Shown here one piece after another: positions 1 to 8,435 of a stretch of 64,000 bases of DNA (the stretch's first letter is position 1; each line of letters opens with the position of its first letter). The notes under the pieces are model-generated. The model worked only from the letters and a program-made list of their open reading frames with translations. It did not search any database and was not told the DNA's origin. This DNA is from an uncultured Lachnospiraceae bacterium (GTDB taxonomy: Bacteria; Bacillota; Clostridia; Lachnospirales; Lachnospiraceae), in the NCBI GenBank assembly GCA_910586705.1, contig CAJUJK010000017.1:12848-76847 (forward strand). Direction: 5' to 3'. A program made the translations under genes and the position numbers.

Positions 1-137
1 ACCGGGAGACGGCGAACGACGAACTTTACAGCTTTGAGAGGCAGGAGGCGCAGCCTTGTCAAGTGACGCTGGTACCGTATTATACATGGGGTAACCGGGG
101 GCTGAACCAGATGCGGGTGTGGATTCCGGAAAAATAA
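1..137 (+). CDS. C-terminal end of a GH127-like (DUF1680) beta-L-arabinofuranosidase, 5' end outside window
   Basis: Reading from base 3, an open frame enters from the left edge and stops at TAA 135-137, giving the last 44 residues of a longer protein. The visible tail contains the string PYYTWGNRGLNQMRVWIP. This resembles the conserved C-terminal end of GH127/DUF1680 glycoside hydrolases (a Y-x-W-x-NRG motif followed by M-x-VW), which remove L-arabinofuranose from plant arabinans. It lies on the same strand as, and 264 bases upstream of, a GH3 glycosidase, so the two may share a plant-polysaccharide substrate. Only the tail is visible, so catalytic residues cannot be checked. Confidence 0.6.
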   Translation, partial: RETANDELYSFERQEAQPCQVTLVPYYTWGNRGLNQMRVWIPEK

Positions 138-331
138 AGCGCCATATGAAAAAAATGCTGTAAATAAAGTGAAAAAAGGGAATTGTATCCGGGAGCGTTT
201 CCCGTTATACTTACCTTAATATGGAATTTGAGCGAACAGGCGGTATGTCCATATGGATGTACCGCCGCTTCTATGCGCAGGACCATGCAGATGAAATATA
301 CCGCCAGTGGGGCGCACGGTTTGCGCGGCTG

Positions 332-357
332 GCAGGGGAAGACAGCGCTTCCCCTGC
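332..357. other. Perfect 10-bp inverted repeat upstream of the GH3 gene
   Basis: GCAGGGGAAG (332-341) and CTTCCCCTGC (348-357) are perfect complements around a 6-base loop. No U-run follows, so it is not a standard terminator. It sits 29 bases before the GH3 ribosome site, where it could be an operator or a weak terminator of the upstream gene. The rest of 138-401 holds no convincing gene. Confidence 0.4.
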
Positions 358-401
358 TCGATTGCACATTCAGATAGAATCAAACAGGAGGTTGCCACGA
401 T

Positions 402-2639
402 ATGTTGAAGAAAGATGACAAAAAGAACGAGAAAAAGAGGGAGAAGGAAATTGACAAGCTGGTTAAGAAACTGACGCTTGATGAAAAAATCGCCATGATC
501 CACGGCGCTTCTCTTTTCCGCTCCGGGGCGGTGGAACGGCTGGGGATTCCTGCCATTGAGACTTCGGACGGGCCTATGGGTGTGCGCGCCGAGTTTATGG
601 ACGACAGATGGATTCCTTTGGGAAATCAGGACGATATGGTGTCCTACCTTCCAAGCAACAGCGCGCTTGCGTCCTCATGGAATACGGAACTGGCGTACAA
701 GACGGGGCGCATACTGGGTGCGGAGGCGAGAGGACGCGGCAAGGATGTGATTCTGGCGCCGGGCATTAACATCAAGAGAGACCCGCTCTGCGGCAGGAAT
801 TTTGAGTATATGAGCGAGGACCCTGCGCTCACAAGGGCGTTTGTGGTGCCTTTTATAAAGGGTGTGCAGGAAAATGACGTGGCGGCGTGCGTGAAGCACT
901 TTGCGGTGAACGTGCAGGAGACGGACCGTCTGATGGTAGATGAGGAAATTGACGAGCGGACGCTCTATGAACTGTATCTGCCCGCGTTCAAGGCGGCGGT
1001 GCAGGAAGCGGAAACGTATTCAGTCATGGGTGCGTACAATAAAATCAACGGAACCCATTGCTGCGAAAATAAGAAGCTGTTAGATGAGATTCTGCGAAAA
1101 GAGTGGGGCTTCGACGGCGCGGTCATCAGCGACTGGGGCGGCGTACATAAGACGAAAGAGGCGGCGGCGTGCTCCATGGATCTGGAAATGTCGATCTTCC
1201 CGGATTTTGACGACTATAAACTGGCGAATCCCTTAAAGGAATTGGTTGAAAAGGGTGAAGTTTCCGAGGACGCGGTGGACGCCAAGGTGAGAAATCTCCT
1301 GCGGATGATGTACCGTTTAAAGATGATCGGGTCGAAGAAGGATTCCCGCAAAGCGGGTGTATACAATGCGCCGGAGCACCGGGAGGCGGTTCTCCATGCG
1401 GCGGAGGAATCCATGGTTTTATTAAAGAATGAAAATCATATCCTTCCGCTGGACGCGAAAAAGATAAAAAAGCTTGCCGTGATCGGGGCGAACGCGGTGA
1501 CGCTGCATTCAAATGGCGGCGGCAGCGCGGAGATCAAGGCGCTGTACGAGATTTCCCCTCTGGCGGGGCTTAAGATGTATCTGGGCGGAAATATAGAGGT
1601 CGTGTATGTGCCGGGTTATTATGTGCCTGCGAAGCCAAAGACCTTTGAGGTGAACTGGCAGGCGGCGAGTCTGGACGATCTGAAAAATACCACGGTGGGA
1701 CAGCCACCCAGAGACGAGGCAGGCGAAGCGGATGCCCATAGGAAGGGCGAGGAGGAAAGGCTTGCGCAGATAGAGCGGGATAAGATTGAAATCCATGAGA
1801 AAAATCAGGCGCTCTTTGAGCAGGCGCTTGCGCTGGCAAAGGACGCCGACGCGGTGATCTTTGTGGGCGGTTTAAATCACGATTATGACTGTGAGGGTTC
1901 TGACAGACCCGATATGAAGCTGCCCTATGAGCAGGATCTGCTGATCGATGAGCTTTTAAAAGTGAGAAAGGATACGATACTGACCTTTGTGGGCGGCTCT
2001 CCCGTGGAGATGCCTTGGCGGGAGCAGGCGCAGACGATTCTGTGGAGTTACTACGCGGGTATGGAGACGGGAAATGCGTTTGCGAAGATTATTTTCGGTG
2101 AGGTGAACCCGTCCGGGAAACTGGCGGAGACTTTTCCCGCCAAATATGAGGACTGCGTGACTGCTAAGAATGGACAGTTTGGCAATTGGGGGAAAATTGC
2201 GCTGGAGGAAGGGCTGTACTGCGGCTACCGCTATTATGACAGGCAGCGGATCAAACCGGCGTTCTGTTTCGGGTACGGTCTGTCTTACACGAATTTCGAG
2301 TACAGTGGTCTGACCTTGAAGGCGGAGAAAGGAAAGGACGTGAAATTGACTTTCACGGTCAAAAACGTCGGAAAGCAGGCGGGAGCGGAGACAGCGCAGA
2401 TTTATATCGCGCCGATTGCGGCGCAGGTGGACAGACCCGACAAGGAGTTGAAAACTTTTGCCAAGGTGGAACTCGGTGCAGGGCGTTCAAAAAAAGTTTC
2501 CCTGACTTTGAAACAGGAGGACTTTATGTATTTTGACACGCAGTTACACAAATTTATCGCGGATGCGGGCGATTATGAGATTCTGGTGGGCGCGTCCTGT
2601 GAGGATATCAGACTGCGGGGTATCGCGACGCTGAGCTGA
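402..2639 (+). CDS. Glycoside hydrolase family 3 beta-glycosidase
   Basis: The 745-residue product hydrolyses beta-linked sugars from the non-reducing end (beta-glucosidase, or possibly xylosidase/arabinosidase). The N-terminal TIM-barrel domain carries the ETSDGPMG segment near residue 54, a KHF motif, and the family nucleophile aspartate in VISDWGG (Asp244). The alpha/beta sandwich domain follows (about 330-590). A fibronectin-III-like domain ends the protein (about 640-745). There is no signal peptide, and the N-terminus is lysine-rich, so the enzyme should act on imported oligosaccharides in the cytoplasm. The start is set by CAGGAGG at 385-391. The adjacent GH127-like tail suggests arabinose-containing plant glycans, but specificity cannot be read from sequence. 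Confidence 0.9.
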   Translation: MLKKDDKKNEKKREKEIDKLVKKLTLDEKIAMIHGASLFRSGAVERLGIPAIETSDGPMGVRAEFMDDRWIPLGNQDDMVSYLPSNSALASSWNTELAYKTGRILGAEARGRGKDVILAPGINIKRDPLCGRNFEYMSEDPALTRAFVVPFIKGVQENDVAACVKHFAVNVQETDRLMVDEEIDERTLYELYLPAFKAAVQEAETYSVMGAYNKINGTHCCENKKLLDEILRKEWGFDGAVISDWGGVHKTKEAAACSMDLEMSIFPDFDDYKLANPLKELVEKGEVSEDAVDAKVRNLLRMMYRLKMIGSKKDSRKAGVYNAPEHREAVLHAAEESMVLLKNENHILPLDAKKIKKLAVIGANAVTLHSNGGGSAEIKALYEISPLAGLKMYLGGNIEVVYVPGYYVPAKPKTFEVNWQAASLDDLKNTTVGQPPRDEAGEADAHRKGEEERLAQIERDKIEIHEKNQALFEQALALAKDADAVIFVGGLNHDYDCEGSDRPDMKLPYEQDLLIDELLKVRKDTILTFVGGSPVEMPWREQAQTILWSYYAGMETGNAFAKIIFGEVNPSGKLAETFPAKYEDCVTAKNGQFGNWGKIALEEGLYCGYRYYDRQRIKPAFCFGYGLSYTNFEYSGLTLKAEKGKDVKLTFTVKNVGKQAGAETAQIYIAPIAAQVDRPDKELKTFAKVELGAGRSKKVSLTLKQEDFMYFDTQLHKFIADAGDYEILVGASCEDIRLRGIATLS

Positions 2640-2742
2640 TGCAGAGAACGTCCGGGTAATTCATCGCGGGCATTCCTAAATACGCGCCTGCTTTGTATCA
2701 CATGCCACCCCGGTGTGCATACTGATTTTATGACAATTTATC

Positions 2743-2757
2743 TCAGAATGATTCTGA
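2743..2757. promoter_or_regulatory. Fur/PerR-type 7-1-7 palindrome
   Basis: TCAGAAT-G-ATTCTGA is a perfect 7-1-7 inverted repeat, the geometry used by Fur-family repressors. It lies about 90 bases upstream of the small gene at 2846. A less perfect site of the same shape occurs by the Fur-family gene at 29254-29268. Binding is inferred from shape only. Confidence 0.4.
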
Positions 2758-2845
2758 ATGAAATTGCTCGGACAGGTAAAGAATAAGACGGAAATCTTAT
2801 TTATAACTGATAACTGAAAATCAGATGCAGGAAAGGGTGGAAAAA

Positions 2846-3082
2846 ATGGATTATAATACGTTACCTGTCGGTCTTGGGCTCGCCTTTGCGACAAACCGCA
2901 CGGCGATGGACCGTTTTGTGGATATGACTGACGATGAAAAGAAAGAGTTTGTGGAGAGAAGCCGGGGCGTGATGTCCAGAAAGGAAATGGACAGTCTGGT
3001 GAGCTCCCTTACGGAGGACGAGGAGCCGGATCTCCATCTCGAAGATGTGAACCAGATTTTTAAAGGACCGGGCATCGGATAG
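2846..3082 (+). CDS. Small conserved hypothetical protein, 78 aa
   Basis: This short soluble protein has no transmembrane segment. The start chosen is ATG 2846, preceded by GAAAGGGTGG at good spacing; an in-frame ATG at 2825 lacks a site. The layout (an N-terminal LPVGLGLAFA segment, a central helix rich in acidic and basic residues, then an SRKEMDSLVSSL segment) resembles small proteins I remember from Lachnospiraceae that share a LPLGFGMALAQN-like start and no assigned function. It lies 26 bases upstream of the CCA-adding enzyme and probably shares its transcript. Function unknown. Confidence 0.65.
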   Translation: MDYNTLPVGLGLAFATNRTAMDRFVDMTDDEKKEFVERSRGVMSRKEMDSLVSSLTEDEEPDLHLEDVNQIFKGPGIG

Positions 3083-3108
3083 ACGGTTCGGAAATTTAAG
3101 GAGTTTTT

Positions 3109-4434
3109 ATGTGGATACAGCTGCCCGAAAAAGTGCATAACATCATAAATACGCTGGAAGAGGCGGGATATGAGGCGTTCGCGGTGGGCGGCTGTGTCCG
3201 GGACTCCATACTTGGCAGAAAGCCGGACGACTGGGATATCACCACCTCGGCAAAGCCTGAGGAAACGAAACGTCTTTTCCCGAGAACCGTGGACACGGGG
3301 ATTGAGCACGGAACCGTCACGGTTCTTCTGGGAGGAGAGGGCTTTGAAGTGACGACCTATCGGATTGACGGTACATATGAAGATGGCAGGCATCCTACGG
3401 AAGTGACTTTTACTGCCAGTTTAAAAGAAGATCTGCGGCGGCGTGATTTTACGATCAATGCCATGGCTTACAACGACAGAAGCGGTCTGGTGGATCTTTA
3501 CGGCGGGCTTGCGGATATGGAGAACCGGGTGATCCGGTGCGTGGGGGACGCGGCGGAGCGGTTTGACGAGGACGCCCTGCGTATGCTGCGTGCGGTACGT
3601 TTTTCCGCCCAGCTCGGCTACCAGATTGATGAGGCAACCGGGGAGGCAGTCAGGGCGCTGGCACCGAATTTACAGAAAATCTCTGCGGAGCGGATTCAGA
3701 CAGAACTTGTGAAACTGGTGACATCCCCCCATCCCGATGATCTGCGGACCGCTTACGAGCTTGGCATCACGGCGCAGATTCTGCCGGAATTTGATCTCTG
3801 TATGGAGACGCCCCAGAGACATAAGCACCACTGTTATGACGTGGGAGAACATATTCTGCATTCCATGCTCGGCGTGAAGCCGGACAAGGTACTGCGCCTT
3901 GGCATGTTGTTCCACGATATCGGCAAGCCCCAGACGCTTACCATAGACCCGGACGGGACGACCCACAACAAAAAGCACCCCTTTGAGGGGGAAAAGATCA
4001 CCAGAAAGGTGATGCGGCGTTTAAAATTCGACAACGGCACTACCGACAAGGTGACAAAGCTGGTTCTTTACCACGATTACGATATCGCGCCCACAGAGGC
4101 GGGCGTGAGGCGGGCGGTCAACCGGATCGGCGAAGATATTTTTCCCATGATTTTCACGGTACGCCGCGCGGATATCGCTGCCCAGAGCGATTACATGCGG
4201 GCGGAGAAACTGGCAAAGGTGGACTGTATAGAAAAGCTGTATCAGGAAATTCTGGCGCGCAGAGACGCGGTTACCGTGAAGGATCTGGCCATATCGGGAA
4301 ACGATCTGATTGCGGAGGGGATGCCGCCCGGGAGACAGATCGGAGAAACGCTGTCCGCGCTTTTAGAGAGGGTGCTCGATGACCCGTCCCTTAACAAGAG
4401 AGAAATTCTTCTGAAACTGTATAAAGAAGTGTAA
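3109..4434 (+). CDS. cca: CCA-adding tRNA nucleotidyltransferase with HD domain
   Basis: This enzyme adds or repairs the 3' CCA end of tRNAs using CTP and ATP. The 441-residue protein has the class II nucleotidyltransferase head: GG at 27-28, the DWD metal-binding pair at 41-43, RRRDFTINAMAYN, and the second GG loop. The neck/body region with ERIQTEL follows. A C-terminal HD domain carries LFHDIGK (His269-Asp270), as in many clostridial and proteobacterial CCA enzymes. The start ATG follows AAGGAG by 5 bases. A strong terminator lies directly after the stop. Confidence 0.93.
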   Translation: MWIQLPEKVHNIINTLEEAGYEAFAVGGCVRDSILGRKPDDWDITTSAKPEETKRLFPRTVDTGIEHGTVTVLLGGEGFEVTTYRIDGTYEDGRHPTEVTFTASLKEDLRRRDFTINAMAYNDRSGLVDLYGGLADMENRVIRCVGDAAERFDEDALRMLRAVRFSAQLGYQIDEATGEAVRALAPNLQKISAERIQTELVKLVTSPHPDDLRTAYELGITAQILPEFDLCMETPQRHKHHCYDVGEHILHSMLGVKPDKVLRLGMLFHDIGKPQTLTIDPDGTTHNKKHPFEGEKITRKVMRRLKFDNGTTDKVTKLVLYHDYDIAPTEAGVRRAVNRIGEDIFPMIFTVRRADIAAQSDYMRAEKLAKVDCIEKLYQEILARRDAVTVKDLAISGNDLIAEGMPPGRQIGETLSALLERVLDDPSLNKREILLKLYKEV

Positions 4435-4439
4435 TGAAA

Positions 4440-4492
4440 CCCCCCTCCTGTTCATAAGATGTAACAGTCAGAGTCAGGCGGGGGGTATTTTT
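4440..4492 (+). terminator. Rho-independent terminator after cca; its 3' arm overlaps the next ribosome site
   Basis: CCCCCC-T-CCTG (4440-4450) pairs with CAGG-C-GGGGGG (4475-4485) with one internal mismatch, followed by TATTTTT. The next gene begins with GTG at 4493, so the G-run is also the only possible Shine-Dalgarno sequence for it. Confidence 0.75.
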
Positions 4493-5479
4493 GTGAATGA
4501 CAGAGCTGTCAGTTTATTAGAGCATTATGACATAGAAGTGCGGCGTACATGGAAAGGCCGCGGGGCAATTTTATGCGATTCAGACCGGGGTCTGCTAATT
4601 ATGAAAGAATACAGCGGTCCTGCGGAGAAGGTCGGTTTTCAGGAATATCTGCTGAATCATATCCGGGAGAGCGGCACTGTGCGGGCAGAGACGATTCTGC
4701 GGACGAAGGAAGATGAACTGCTTGTACGGGATCAGGACAGGACGGCGTATGTCGTAAAGACCTACTGCGAGGGCAGGGAGTGCGATCACAGGAATCCGCA
4801 GGAATGTCGCCATGCGGTGGATACGCTGGCGCGTCTTCACGGGGTCTGTGACCTTTCCGGCTGTGAAATTCTCGAGGAACAGCCTGTTTTTCATATGGGA
4901 AACGAATATGAAAAACATAACCGCGAGCTGAAAAAGGTGCGGAAATTTTTGCGGGAAAAGAGCCAGAAAACCGATTTTGAGATTTATCTGATGAAACATT
5001 ATGATTATTTTATGGATATTGCCTTGCAAATTACGGGGGAATTGAGTTATTATGCCTATGAGGAGGATTCTCTTTCGTTCTCCGTTGTGTGCCATGGCGA
5101 TTACCAGTACCATAATATCATACAGACCGAAGGGGGAAGTGTACTCGTCAATTTCGAGAAATGTATAAGGGACTACCCGGTTCGGGATCTGTATCTGTTT
5201 ATGCGTAAGCTCTTGGAAAAAAATAACTGGTCGCAGACACTTGGTGATATGCTGCTTTCGGGGTATAATGATGTAAGACCTTTGAGCGAACAGGATTGCA
5301 GGCAGTTGTATTTTCGCTTTGCCTACCCGGAAAAGTTCTGGAAGATCGTGAACTTTTATTATAACAGCGGCAAAGCATGGATTCCCGGGCGGAATATGGA
5401 AAAGACAGAAAAATTATTTGCGCAGGAGAGGGAAAAACAGCTCTTTTTAAAGAGTGCGTTTCCGTCCTGTATGCCATAA
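4493..5479 (+). CDS. CotS-family spore coat protein (kinase-like fold)
   Basis: The 328-residue protein has the aminoglycoside-phosphotransferase-like fold of spore coat proteins CotS, CotI and YtaA. Landmarks are the HGDYQYHN loop (His201-Gly-Asp203), matching the catalytic loop, and an F-E-K-C segment in place of the usual metal-binding D. The family-typical DLYLFMRKLLEKNNW stretch follows. In Bacillus these proteins are deposited in the spore coat. The start is GTG 4493, immediately after the cca terminator tail; a later ATG at 4497 is out of frame. A mother-cell sigma promoter was not found. Confidence 0.8.
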   Translation: MNDRAVSLLEHYDIEVRRTWKGRGAILCDSDRGLLIMKEYSGPAEKVGFQEYLLNHIRESGTVRAETILRTKEDELLVRDQDRTAYVVKTYCEGRECDHRNPQECRHAVDTLARLHGVCDLSGCEILEEQPVFHMGNEYEKHNRELKKVRKFLREKSQKTDFEIYLMKHYDYFMDIALQITGELSYYAYEEDSLSFSVVCHGDYQYHNIIQTEGGSVLVNFEKCIRDYPVRDLYLFMRKLLEKNNWSQTLGDMLLSGYNDVRPLSEQDCRQLYFRFAYPEKFWKIVNFYYNSGKAWIPGRNMEKTEKLFAQEREKQLFLKSAFPSCMP

Positions 5480-5510
5480 CAAAGCAATGAATGCGGAAAT
5501 GGAGTAGAAA

Positions 5511-7829
5511 ATGATTAGGATGCACAGAAGATTTTCCAGTGCTGTTACCATGCTGATGCTGACGGCGCTTATCCTGACAGGATGCACGTCGGAGGCGAGC
5601 AACATAGGAAAGGCACAGGATAAAAACGGGGAGCCGGATGTGGTGGACACAGGTTTTACGCTTTCCACAGTGGGAAGCTATGATTCCGCGGATACGGCGG
5701 TTGTCCTTGCCACGGATCCGGATAACAAGGCGGTGTCCTTTATCAATATGGATACGGGGAAACAGTATACCCTCTATTATGACGGAACGACTAACGTGAC
5801 GGATAAGTACGACGGTCCCATGACGATTTCCCAGATCAAAGCGGGAGATGTGGTGGACATCACTTTTTTAAAGGGCAGAAAGAAACTTGCCGGCATCAAG
5901 CGTTCCCCAGAAGCGTGGGTGTACGACGAAGTCCGCAATTATGATCTGGCGGGCACGAACAGGTCGGCAAGTATCGGCTCACAGATGTATTCTCTGCCGG
6001 AAAGCGTGGTTGTCCTGTCGGAGGGACGCCGCGTGGAGGCGGGTGAAGTGGTGTCGCAGGACGTGGTCACGATCTCCGGCATCAGCCATAAAATTTACAG
6101 CGTGAACGTAGACCGCGGACACGGGTATCTGCGTCTGAAAAATGACCAGCCCCTTCTCGGCGGCTGGATAGAAGTGGGCAACAGCGTGATCCGCCAGATT
6201 ACGGAGGACATGCTGCTCACGGTGCCCGAGGGAAGTTATCAGGTAGTGCTCACCAACAACAATGTGGGCTGCGTGAAGGAGATAACGGTTGAGCGCGGCA
6301 AGGAAGTGGTGCTTGATGTGGGTGATCTGGAAGTTGCGGAGGACGCTGTCGGAAAGATTCTCTTTACGGTGGAGCCGGAGGGCGCGCTAGTCAGCGTGGA
6401 CGGCAGACTTGTGGATATCAGCAAGCCTGTGGAACTGGAGTACGGTATTCACCAGATACAGGCGGAGGCAAGCGGTTACGATACGCTGACCAAACACATT
6501 CAGGTAGGTTCGGAGTATGCCACGATTTCCTTTAAGCTGGAGGAAAGCCGCAAGAATGACGCCAAAGATTCCGTCAGCGATAATTCAATTCCCGACAGGA
6601 TACCATGGAAGGATACCATGGATTCTGTCAAAGAAAATAACCCTAAAAAAGACAGCATCAGCGAAAATGAGCTCAGTGTCAGCGAAAATGCACTAGGCAC
6701 ATCCAATCAGTATAAAGTGTACGTGGATTCGCCAAAAGGCGTGGAGGTCTATCTGGATGGCAACTATGTAGGGCTTTCGCCTGTCAGATTCACAAAAACG
6801 GCGGGCAGGCATGAGATCACGCTGAAAAAGAGCGGTTACAAGACAAAGACCTACACGATCTATCTGGAAAATACCAGAAAAGACGAAACCTATTCCTTCT
6901 CCGCACTGGAAAAGGAAAATTCCGGCAACAATGGCGGAAACAACGGGGATAAGGATAATCCCAGTGGCGGATCGACGGGGACGCCGCCGCTGCAGGAAGT
7001 TGAAGTTAATCCTGCTGCGGTTACCGTTGAAAAAGGACAGGAGGTAGCTTTTGAAGCGCGTGTAAACCTAAATGGCGAGGATCAAAGTGATGTCAGTGTT
7101 ACATGGGGACTGGACGGACAGAAATCGGAGGGAACTAAGTTTAAGGGAGGGGATGAACCTAGTACCTTGATAGTGGCTTCTGATGAATCCGCGGAGAGCC
7201 TTACGGTTACGGCTACATATATGGACAGCGAAACAGGACAGACGTTATCAGGGCAGGCGACGGTTACTGTTAAGAAAGAGGAAGAGAAAAATATTACTGT
7301 GGAAGTTACGGCAGATCCTGCGGAGATAACGGGAAACGGAACGATTACTTTTACTGCTGTGGTGAAAGAGGGCGATGAAGAAAAGAAAGATGCAGCTGTT
7401 AAATGGACATCGGAATGGACATTGTCAGAACCGGCTAATAATACCGTTAAAACTGAGGGTACTACGATGACATTATCGGTGGATTCTGTAGAAACGGATA
7501 CCAAGTTTACCGCTACGGCTACAATAGATGGTAACGCGGAGAAGTCCGCATCTAAGACTGTTAAAATATATAAGCCTAAGAATTCGGATGAACAAGAACA
7601 GACCAATCCCGGTGGCGAGGAGAGTAAGAAAGACTTGGACAAGGGAGAAGGGGTTGAAGGTGACAATGCTGGAAGTGGCATTCAGACCGGCGCGGGCAAT
7701 ATAGACACGGAAGAAAGTGACGGGGCTGGGGAGGAAGATACAGAGAGCGGTCTGACCACAGAAAAAGTGGAGATAACCAAGGAGGCACACCCGATCAAAA
7801 AGTGGTTTTCTTCCTTATTTAAAAAGTAA
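5511..7829 (+). CDS. Large PEGA-domain lipoprotein with C-terminal Ig-like repeats
   Basis: The product (772 aa) has a lipoprotein signal peptide ending in LTGC with lipidated Cys25, so it should be anchored outside the cytoplasmic membrane. After an N-terminal domain of unknown type come two PEGA domains (about 281-348 and 401-467), each with the VYLDG/VSVDG core and a G-Y turn. They flank a serine/asparagine-rich linker with SENELSVSENAL repeats. A Gly/Asn linker then leads to two Ig-like (BIG2-like) beta domains, and an acidic tail ends with a lysine-rich patch. PEGA domains are usually surface or S-layer-associated. The stretch from about 7000 is visibly more AT-rich than the first part. 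Ligand unknown. Confidence 0.75.
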   Translation: MIRMHRRFSSAVTMLMLTALILTGCTSEASNIGKAQDKNGEPDVVDTGFTLSTVGSYDSADTAVVLATDPDNKAVSFINMDTGKQYTLYYDGTTNVTDKYDGPMTISQIKAGDVVDITFLKGRKKLAGIKRSPEAWVYDEVRNYDLAGTNRSASIGSQMYSLPESVVVLSEGRRVEAGEVVSQDVVTISGISHKIYSVNVDRGHGYLRLKNDQPLLGGWIEVGNSVIRQITEDMLLTVPEGSYQVVLTNNNVGCVKEITVERGKEVVLDVGDLEVAEDAVGKILFTVEPEGALVSVDGRLVDISKPVELEYGIHQIQAEASGYDTLTKHIQVGSEYATISFKLEESRKNDAKDSVSDNSIPDRIPWKDTMDSVKENNPKKDSISENELSVSENALGTSNQYKVYVDSPKGVEVYLDGNYVGLSPVRFTKTAGRHEITLKKSGYKTKTYTIYLENTRKDETYSFSALEKENSGNNGGNNGDKDNPSGGSTGTPPLQEVEVNPAAVTVEKGQEVAFEARVNLNGEDQSDVSVTWGLDGQKSEGTKFKGGDEPSTLIVASDESAESLTVTATYMDSETGQTLSGQATVTVKKEEEKNITVEVTADPAEITGNGTITFTAVVKEGDEEKKDAAVKWTSEWTLSEPANNTVKTEGTTMTLSVDSVETDTKFTATATIDGNAEKSASKTVKIYKPKNSDEQEQTNPGGEESKKDLDKGEGVEGDNAGSGIQTGAGNIDTEESDGAGEEDTESGLTTEKVEITKEAHPIKKWFSSLFKK

Positions 7830-7862
7830 AAACGGAGCACACATACAAAGTGAAAGCAGATT

Positions 7863-7897
7863 GCGCCCGATGGGGATATATATCCTTAGTCGGGCGC
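7863..7897 (+). terminator. Probable terminator after the PEGA lipoprotein
   Basis: GCGCCCGA (7863-7870) pairs with TCGGGCGC (7890-7897). The loop contains its own palindrome, GGATATATATCC. The tail is AT-rich rather than a clean U-run, so efficiency is uncertain. Confidence 0.55.
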
Positions 7898-7958
7898 TGA
7901 TTATATATTATGGGGATAATTTCATTTCAATTTGTAATGATATTGTAATGAAAAGTAA

Positions 7959-7987
7959 TTGCGCTTTTTATTGTATCCGTATATAAT
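7959..7987 (+). promoter_or_regulatory. Sigma-A promoter of the antitoxin gene
   Basis: TTGCGC (7959-7964), a 17-base spacer and a perfect TATAAT (7982-7987) lie 30 bases before the antitoxin start. Confidence 0.65.
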
Positions 7988-8017
7988 TAATTTAGCAAAC
8001 AGAAAGGGGCGTTAAAT

Positions 8018-8287
8018 ATGGCACAGGCGGTAAATGTAAATTTTCGCATGGATGCAGATTTAAAAAAAAGTATGGAACAGACGTGTTCAGAATTAGGAAT
8101 GTCAATGACGACAGCCTTTACTATTTTTGCAAAAAAAGTAAGTCGTGAAAAACGGATCCCTTTTGATGTCAGTGTAGATCCGTTTTATTCTGAAAGCAAT
8201 ATGCGTTATTTAGAGGAAATTGCTCAGGATGTTGCGCAAGGGAAGGCACATTTTGAGGAGCACGAACTTACGGAGGTGGAAGATTAA
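8018..8287 (+). CDS. RelB/DinJ-family antitoxin
   Basis: The 89-residue protein has the ribbon-helix-helix N-terminus of RelB/DinJ antitoxins: NVNFRMDADLKKSMEQ, then the GMSMTTAFTIFAKKV helix pair. Its acidic C-terminal tail would wrap the toxin. Such antitoxins neutralise a partner RNase and repress their own promoter. AAAGGGG precedes the ATG. The stop codon overlaps the ATG of a YoeB-like frame (TAATG), the usual coupled toxin-antitoxin arrangement. That partner is truncated here, so the antitoxin looks orphaned. Confidence 0.85.
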   Translation: MAQAVNVNFRMDADLKKSMEQTCSELGMSMTTAFTIFAKKVSREKRIPFDVSVDPFYSESNMRYLEEIAQDVAQGKAHFEEHELTEVED

Positions 8288-8418
8288 TGCGGCTGCTGTG
8301 GGAAGACAGAGCCTGGGATGATTATCTTTACTGGCAGACACAGGACAAAAAAACATTAAAACGGATTAATATATTAATTATATGTTATTTCATGCCGGGG
8401 GCATTATTTATAGTATAG
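8287..8418 (+). pseudogene. Truncated YoeB/Txe-type toxin remnant, 43 codons
   Basis: Translation from ATG 8287 gives MRLLWEDRAWDDYLYWQ followed by a TQDKKTLKRIN segment. This matches the start of YoeB toxins, which cut ribosome-bound mRNA. Similarity ends after about residue 30; the frame runs into hydrophobic nonsense and a TAG at 8416. Full YoeB is about 84 residues, and its catalytic Glu, Arg and C-terminal His-Tyr lie in the missing part, so the product should be inactive. The surviving N-terminal part could still bind the antitoxin. Confidence 0.8.
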
Positions 8419-8435
8419 TATAAGAAGGAGCACAC

